From the NCBI GenBank assembly GCA_018857735.1, contig JABMCL010001588.1, forward strand, positions 420,001 through 484,000: a stretch of 64,000 nucleotides of DNA, given 5' to 3'. Both the position numbers and the translations under genes were made by a program. Under the pieces are notes generated by a model that saw only the letters and a program-made list of their open reading frames with translations, was not told the DNA's origin and made no database searches. Within the stretch, counting starts at the first letter, position 1; each line of letters starts with the position of its first letter. The stretch comes from Alviniconcha marisindica. Lineage: Eukaryota; Mollusca; Gastropoda; Provannidae. This document shows, one piece after another, positions 58,961 to 64,000 of the stretch.

Positions 58961-61900
58961 ATATATGCTGCAATTATAACCGGCATTTATTTCCCTGCTG
59001 TTGGAACGTTTACATAATCAGTCTGACGCTGACTGCTCGAGAGACAAAGCCCGCTTGGGACAGAGCATACATTGCCCTTCAACACAATTGCGATTGTTGG
59101 CGAAGAGATTCTGCATCGGAGACTTCACCGTGGTGCTCGATATGATGGAGGAAGCAAGATGTTTATTTAAACGCATTTGGCATTTGCTCTCTCTCTCGCC
59201 CCCTTCCGTCGTGTATTCTGTCTTCCCCGGTTAATGAAATATTTAGAGCGACGGAAAGTCTTGCGCAAGCGCTTTTGCTGGAATGATGGTGCCGTCTCTT
59301 TCTTTAGATCCTTGTCCAGCGTCCAGTTCTTGAAGTCGGTGCTCAAGGAGGAGGCTTCCCCCGGGCTGGGACACAGAGACATTGGAGGAGGGGGGCGAGG
59401 GGGGGTGGGGGGTTGGGGGTCGGCAGGGCACTGGCCGGAAGAAGGCAGGCAAGCAGGCGATGGTGATCAATTTCTTGACTGGAGTACCTTTCAGCTCGAG
59501 GTTCACGATAGGGGGCTTTAGGGTGGGTGAGTGACGTGGGTTTATTGCACGAGATGAAAGCTGAAGCCTTTCATAGTGCCGCCAGGTGCTGTAATGACGC
59601 ATCGAATTCCGATCACGGCCTTTAGTGGACTAACTGTCTGTGACGCGTTCATCGGGTGCCAGGGACCACCGGAGTGGCTCCACGCCACAGGCGCCTGCCG
59701 GCCGGCCTGCCTGACCGAGCTTTTGCTGGGAGCGAAACTGCCAGCTTGTCAGTCTGCTTCTCTGTCACTGGCTTCGTGTTCACTATTCAATATTTATACA
59801 CAACAAGTATTCCCCCCACCCCCCACACACACACACCAGCCTCCCTGCTAAATGCAGGAGCATAAAGGGGCAGGTTGTTAAAACACCAGGCTAAATGTAA
59901 CATCGGCAAAACATAAAACCTCAGCGACTCTAAAACTAGTAAAACTAAAAGTAATCGTCACATTTTTTTCAATTTTTTTCTTCCTCATTGTTAACATGCT
60001 GCTGGACTGCATTTTGAAGTTTGACGGATTCTGTTCATTCGTTGATGGGTAGCCAGTTTTCAGGCGCCTGTGTTCCCCTAACTAGCAAGCTTTGAGTTCT
60101 AGTCTATAGATGCCAAGTCTATGGACGAAATTGAGAATCGGCTGCATGGTAGTTGTATCGCTGGCTGACGAGCTTAATCTGTGGAATATTAAAGTCAGAG
60201 CGGAGCCATTCATAGACCTGGACACAATCGATATGGTGATTTTTATCACCGCCACTGAGGCCCTGTAACTTTACGCGATGCGCAGTGTTCGGTTTCGCGC
60301 CCCAAGGGTTGTATTGCGTTTCGTGCACAAACGGATATATTTATAGAAGGGGTGGGGGGGGCTAGGTGTCTTTTCTGCCTACTGTTGCCGGGCTCTGACC
60401 AGGCTTGTGGTTAATTATAGCCTGGATTGTCATCTTCAGTTTGGGACGTTGAATGTGTGCACCTACCGTAGCTCACTCACAATTGGTACGTTTGCTACGG
60501 AGAAAGTATGTGGTGTAAGCTACGTGGCTCTAAAGAGGGTGCTAGTCTGAGTCATGGGGGAAGTTAAATGCGAGGGTGGCAGTTCTGTGTGTTTAGTTGC
60601 CATTCAGTGTTGTGCTGTTTACAAACAGCCCAGTCCGAGGACTTTTACGGGCCAAGGGCCTGTATATTGTGTACACCTATTCTGGGCCATTGCTTCCAAA
60701 GAACTAGGCTAATCCGGCTGAATGTAGCTACAGGCTTCGGCGCTTTCCTTCGGCTGATTTTGGGCAATGGGTATTACTACCTGTCCTTCCCACCCACCCG
60801 GTTTGTGTGCGTGCACGCGTGTTTTAAGCCTCGGCGGCTGCCACCCGTTCCTGCAACCGCTGGATTGCTGAACGTGTGGCGCGTGCGGGCGATGTGAGGA
60901 GGGGATTAGGCAGGTTAGTGATCTAACTCAGCGCAGCAGGTGCCACAGTTTGAGCTGTTCTACAACAGTGCAAGGCCTTTGACCCCCTAAAAGAACAGGC
61001 CTCTCAACAAACGACCCCTTCCTCTCACTGTCTCACTTTTAAAACAATGGAGATGCGGGAAGTAAGTAAATTGGTGTTTTACACGCAGTCAACGAGTGCG
61101 GTTATATCAGGGAGAGATGCGCGAAAGAGAGAAATTCGGTAAGAGGTTTGTAAGTTTATATATATATGAAGAAGGAAGAACACAACCGCACCCCACCCCA
61201 GAAGAGATGCAAGCAGGAGGGAAGTTCGCTTGTTAAGACAGCTGACTTTTCCCTTTTTCTTTCTTCCCCCCCCCCCGCCCCTTCCTCCCGCCATTGTATT
61301 GAAGTACAATAAGCTCTTAACTAGCGAGTACCGAGAAGATTAGGCAGTGAAGCCCAAATTTCATGCGTCCAGTTGCGCTGTTCGACTTTATGCTCCTGTG
61401 AAGTACAGCCTTCTCGAACTCTGGGCCTCGAAACCCATACTCAGTCAACAGTCATCGGTAACGACTAACATTGGCACTGAAAAATAAACTTCATTTAAAT
61501 CGGGCAAGTCTTGAAGTTTGTCGGTCTCAGCAGCGGTTCTGCTCCAACAGAAAGCAAGATTTGCTCTACATATGCGGACTGGAGTGTTTACTGTTAGGCA
61601 GTCGTGTACCAACAAACAAACAAACAAAAAAGAAAGAAAAAAGTTATTGTCAGTGGCGGCTGATCGCAAGCAACAGAAGACATGGGGTGAAAAGCGGACA
61701 GTAAACCAGATGTGGGACGAGAGAGTGTGTTGTAATAATAAAGTCGAATGGACTTGGAAAATACACATGACACGTACTACAAGAAACACGGCGTTGCACG
61801 CCGAAGGAGAGTTCTAGGCTCACGTTTGGCAACATGTCTGAGAGCTCTCTATTGAAAGTCGGACTGATTTCACAATGAAATTCACTTCTCCTCGGGCGAA

Positions 61901-62139
61901 ACCAGCACACAAGGCTGAAGCAAGGCTTGAGTAACCAAGGGGTTCCATAGCCAGCAGTTAGATGTGTACGCATTGCCCTGTCCCCGGCCTCCCCTACGGT
62001 GTGGACATTTCTGAGGAACGCGATACACAGAAAAAGAAAAGCTGAAACGACAACAGTTGAAGTCCCGGGCCCTGACAGCGCGGCAAGCTGTAGGTAACCC
62101 ACACACGGTTTGCATTTCCATAGCCGTGGACAGAAGCTA
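58960..62139. other. CpG-normal spacer upstream of the WRN-type gene
   Basis: A GC-balanced segment at 59260-59385 has coding-like codon choice in more than one frame on both strands (plus acceptor GTCTCTTTCTTTAG at 59307; minus frame SLSTDFKNWTLDKDLKK), but lacks a donor. A copy of the dispersed 'acgccca' repeat lies at 61058-61115. No WRN exonuclease motif was seen. Confidence 0.35.
61058..61115 (+). repeat. Dispersed 'acgccca' repeat copy
   Basis: gtaagtaaattggtgtttta followed by cgagtgcggttatatcag; same family as 29632. Confidence 0.6.
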
Positions 62140-62231
62140 ATTGCCTGTCTCTGGAAAACAACAAGTCAGCCAGGCTGGTGTGAGTGAGCTAACCACGTGT
62201 GCTGTGCAGACGCAGCGTTGTGTTGTGAGAG
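62140..62231 (+). other. Probable non-coding first exon and promoter edge of the WRN-type gene
   Basis: A near-perfect donor (GAGAG|GTGAGTAAT) lies at 62232, 355 bases before the first coding exon. Just upstream is a palindromic E-box CACGTG at 62194-62199. CpG density drops immediately to the right, which fits the transition from an unmethylated promoter to a methylated gene body. The 5' end given here is arbitrary, because no TATA box or clear initiator was seen. It could instead be an internal non-coding exon. Confidence 0.4.
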
Positions 62232-62263
62232 GTGAGTAATCCCATCAACTAGGGCATTTGTGT

Positions 62264-62300
62264 TTGTGTCTGTGTGTGTGTGTGTGTGTGCGCGCGCGCG
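62264..62300 (+). repeat. GT/GC alternating array in the first WRN intron
   Basis: (GT)n then (GC)n for about 37 bases, just inside the intron that begins at 62232. Confidence 0.9.
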
Positions 62301-62592
62301 CACTTTTTACATATTAGTGATCTTCAGCCTACCATCTATTCGGCAGTAGCGGCATACACCTCATCCGAATCTGACTGGAACTAAAGACGTCAAATGTTGA
62401 ACCGAACTACTACCAGCTGACTAAGGAACCAGCCAACCCTGTGCAATGCACTGAGTGCGTCATTTATGATAAATACCAGATATTACTTTGTATTAACACT
62501 GCTATGCTAAGTAACTAACACTGTTACTAGTGACATTGCTAACTAACAGTAACACTAATGTACATTTCCCCCATTTGTTCATGCAGGAGGAT

Positions 62593-62665
62593 ATGGATTT
62601 CAATGATGATGTGACTGATGTTGATGGTGATGACAACCAGCATGGGACTGAGGATGTTGACGATG
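62593..62665 (+). CDS. WRN: WRN-type RecQ helicase, first coding exon in this window (acidic N-terminus)
   Basis: Seen: an acceptor (...ttcatgcag) ends at 62586, and the exon sequence from 62587 is open. It contains an ATG at 62593 with G at -3 and G at +4. The encoded peptide is short and strongly acidic, starting MDFNDDVTDVDGDD, and ends one base into a codon before a GT at 62666 (ATG|GTATCA). Only this donor gives phase 1, which the next exon needs; the GT at 62701 would be phase 0 and create a stop downstream. Known: in vertebrate WRN an acidic stretch lies just before the helicase core. Inferred: this is the linker to that core, and possibly the true start. Odd: no exonuclease domain was found upstream. 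Alternatives are an internal exon with missing upstream exons, or a longer exon joined through an unseen microexon. Confidence 0.55.
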
Positions 62666-63189
62666 GTATCACTCATTTTATAGACTCGTTGATTGCTGAA
62701 GTGAAAGAGTGATAGTTTGACTGTGGTTGATTGCATCTGCATGACATGTGTCTGAACTTATTTATCATGAAATTTATGAATTACTATAATACAAGAGGAA
62801 ATAATTCATTACAGAAAAAAAAAGTAAAAGAAAAAAGGTTTAAAACTATAATAGAAGCCAAAGGCAACATAAGGTGAAATGTAAGTCGTAATATAAATCT
62901 ATTATAATTATACAGTTTATATAATATAGATAGATAGATAAAATTCACTTTTTCTCAGCCAAGAAAGTGTAATAACCATTTTATATTCACCAGTGATGTA
63001 TTGATATAATGATTTTTTATAATGACAATGGCAATATAGGGCTAACATTATAACTATTCTGGTTTATTCAGACAGTTTTTAAACTATGAAAGTAATGAAT
63101 AATGATTTGATCTGTTACTTATACAGTCATTTGTGCATGTATCCAATTGATTGAAATCATTAAATTTACTTGCATTATTTTATCTTCAG
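62666..63189 (+). other. WRN: Intron of the WRN-type gene
   Basis: AT-rich intron of about 524 bases with a short GATA run near 62929-62942 and A-rich stretches. No exon or repeat element was recognised in it, although a small exon here cannot be excluded. Confidence 0.6.
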
Positions 63190-63265
63190 ATCCAGAAAAT
63201 CAGCCACAAGATCCAAGTTATTCGAAGGTCTTGAAGCAGTATTTTGGATACTCCAAATTTAGGCC
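63190..63265 (+). CDS. WRN: WRN-type RecQ helicase, exon carrying the start of the helicase domain
   Basis: Seen: acceptor ...tttatcttcag at 63189 and donor GTAAGA at 63266. The exon opens two bases into a codon completed by the G of the preceding exon, and it ends after two bases of a proline codon. It encodes DPENQPQDPSYSK followed by VLKQYFGYSKFRP. Known: the FGxxxFRP block is the aromatic region upstream of helicase motif 0/I in RecQ proteins, and LKxYFGxSxFxP is the WRN version. The neighbouring exon continues the alignment without a gap. The role would be ATP-dependent 3'-5' DNA unwinding in the nucleus for replication-fork repair. CpG dinucleotides are rare here compared with the preceding 45 kb, as expected for a methylated invertebrate gene body. 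Identification is by recognition of the motif, not by a search. Confidence 0.85.
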
Positions 63266-63831
63266 GTAAGATTTTTGAAGTTTTACATCAAGATATCTGC
63301 TGAGTTTTAATGATGAAAGATGAAGAGTTTGAGAAAATTTAGGAATATTTTGGGTAATGTTGTTGAACTGAAGTTCTCAATAAAAAGTGTTAAAAAAAGA
63401 ACAAGATTAAAATCAAAACAAAATTGTCATAGGGGATGGGGGTGGGGAGGGGTATATATAAATACTCATATCTGTGCACTTTCATCAGATTGCTAACTAG
63501 TGTGAGTCTTACTGATTTTTGAAGGAAGTTCACACAGTCTACAAACAGATCTGAGTCTAGCAATCTTAGTGCATCTGTCACTAGTGTCGCTGTCAGTGTT
63601 GCAGTCAGACACAGCTAGCATAATTTAGTTACACGAGTTAAAGCAGGATTCGCTGAACAGCACAACAGCATGTGCATTTTCTGGTACCATTTTTGTGTAT
63701 CTGCTTGTGTGATAACTGATGTTGAAACTGACTCTCTTTTCATTCCTGACAGAATGATAGCCATCATGGCTGATTGGGTGTAAAAAAAAAAAAAAAAAAA
63801 AGCAGTTCCGTTTCCTTGTCTTTTCGTGCAG
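63266..63831 (+). other. WRN: Intron of the WRN-type gene
   Basis: Intron of 566 bases between two phase-2 junctions, starting GTAAGA and ending GCAG. It contains a poly-A stretch of about 19 at 63782-63801 and a G-rich patch at 63433-63452. No other feature was seen. Confidence 0.8.
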
Positions 63832-63899
63832 ACTCCAGTGGAAGATCATCAACTCTGTGCTAAATGACAAGAAGGACAACTGCGTTATCATGGCAACAG
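63832..63899 (+). CDS. WRN: WRN-type RecQ helicase, exon with motif 0 and the start of Walker A
   Basis: Seen: a pyrimidine-rich acceptor (tttccttgtcttttcgtgcag) ends at 63831. The exon is 68 bases, entering with the last base of the proline codon and leaving one base into a glycine codon before donor GTAACA at 63900. It encodes LQWKIINSVLNDKKDN and then CVIMATG. Known: QWKxIxSVL...DNxxVMATG is characteristic of WRN; the final ATG is the first part of the Walker A loop ATGxGKS, whose GKS lysine binds ATP and must lie on the next exon beyond the window. BLM and RECQ5 differ at the QWK positions, so WRN is the best call. The gene is partial here: the DEAH box, RQC and HRDC domains are not in the window. 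Confidence 0.88.
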
Positions 63900-64000
63900 G
63901 TAACATGACTGCACACCGCCATATATGGCAGCAATTCTTGTATTTGCCCCTTCAGTGTTTATGTGTGCCTGTAGCGTATCATTGACATTGTACGGTTTCC
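63900..64000 (+). other. WRN: Start of the next WRN intron, cut by the window edge
   Basis: The sequence after donor GTAACA at 63900 has no open continuation of the helicase motif (an in-frame stop follows). It is therefore intronic, and the exon carrying GKS lies outside the window. Confidence 0.75.

Overview
This looks like a window of a metazoan nuclear genome, most likely a marine gastropod or other mollusc. The taxonomic call is inference. It rests on one intron-split gene of animal type (a Werner/RecQ helicase), several tRNA-derived SINEs with an 'agcgctatataaa' type tail of the kind I associate with molluscs, and an extreme load of microsatellites (CA, GA, TA) and long poly-G/poly-C tracts. 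No bacterial operon, rRNA gene, CRISPR array, viral gene, transposase or reverse transcriptase was recognised. Nearly all long open frames are translations of simple repeats (HTHT, CVCV, SLSL, RERE, PPPP or GGGG proteins) and are not genes.

The one confidently identified gene lies at the right edge. Coding exons at 62593-62665, 63190-63265 and 63832-63899 (+) have matching splice phases. They encode a short acidic N-terminus followed by the start of a WRN-type RecQ helicase core, up to the beginning of Walker A, and the gene runs off the window. A consensus donor at 62232 probably ends a non-coding first exon. No exonuclease domain was seen upstream, so the model may be a helicase-only WRN.

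The rest is mostly non-coding. 1-5640 is a dense tandem-repeat block (57-, 71-, 44- and 440-bp units, CA, GA and TA tracts, poly-C) plus a 165-bp hairpin element. 5651-5801 is a promoter-like cluster (NF-kB-type, CRE, CCAAT, E-box and ETS words) ending in a splice donor. 5.8-15.7 kb is AT-rich and visibly poor in CpG, as is 62.3-64 kb over the WRN gene. In molluscs this would suit a germline-methylated gene body, but only weak exon candidates were found there. The best is a minus-strand terminal exon with a membrane segment at 13139-13289. A second promoter-like site (RFX- and ETS-like) sits at the right border near 15.83 kb.

16-62 kb is CpG-normal and probably intergenic or long-intron sequence. 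It holds a possible unidentified plus-strand gene start, three phase-compatible short exons at 16787, 17104 and 27016. It also holds a 460-bp foldback element (20331-20792), a 170-bp hairpin (54341-54514), four tRNA-like SINE copies including a nested insertion with a 13-bp target duplication (45390-45719), a higher-order minisatellite (31709-32545) and dozens of G/C homopolymers.
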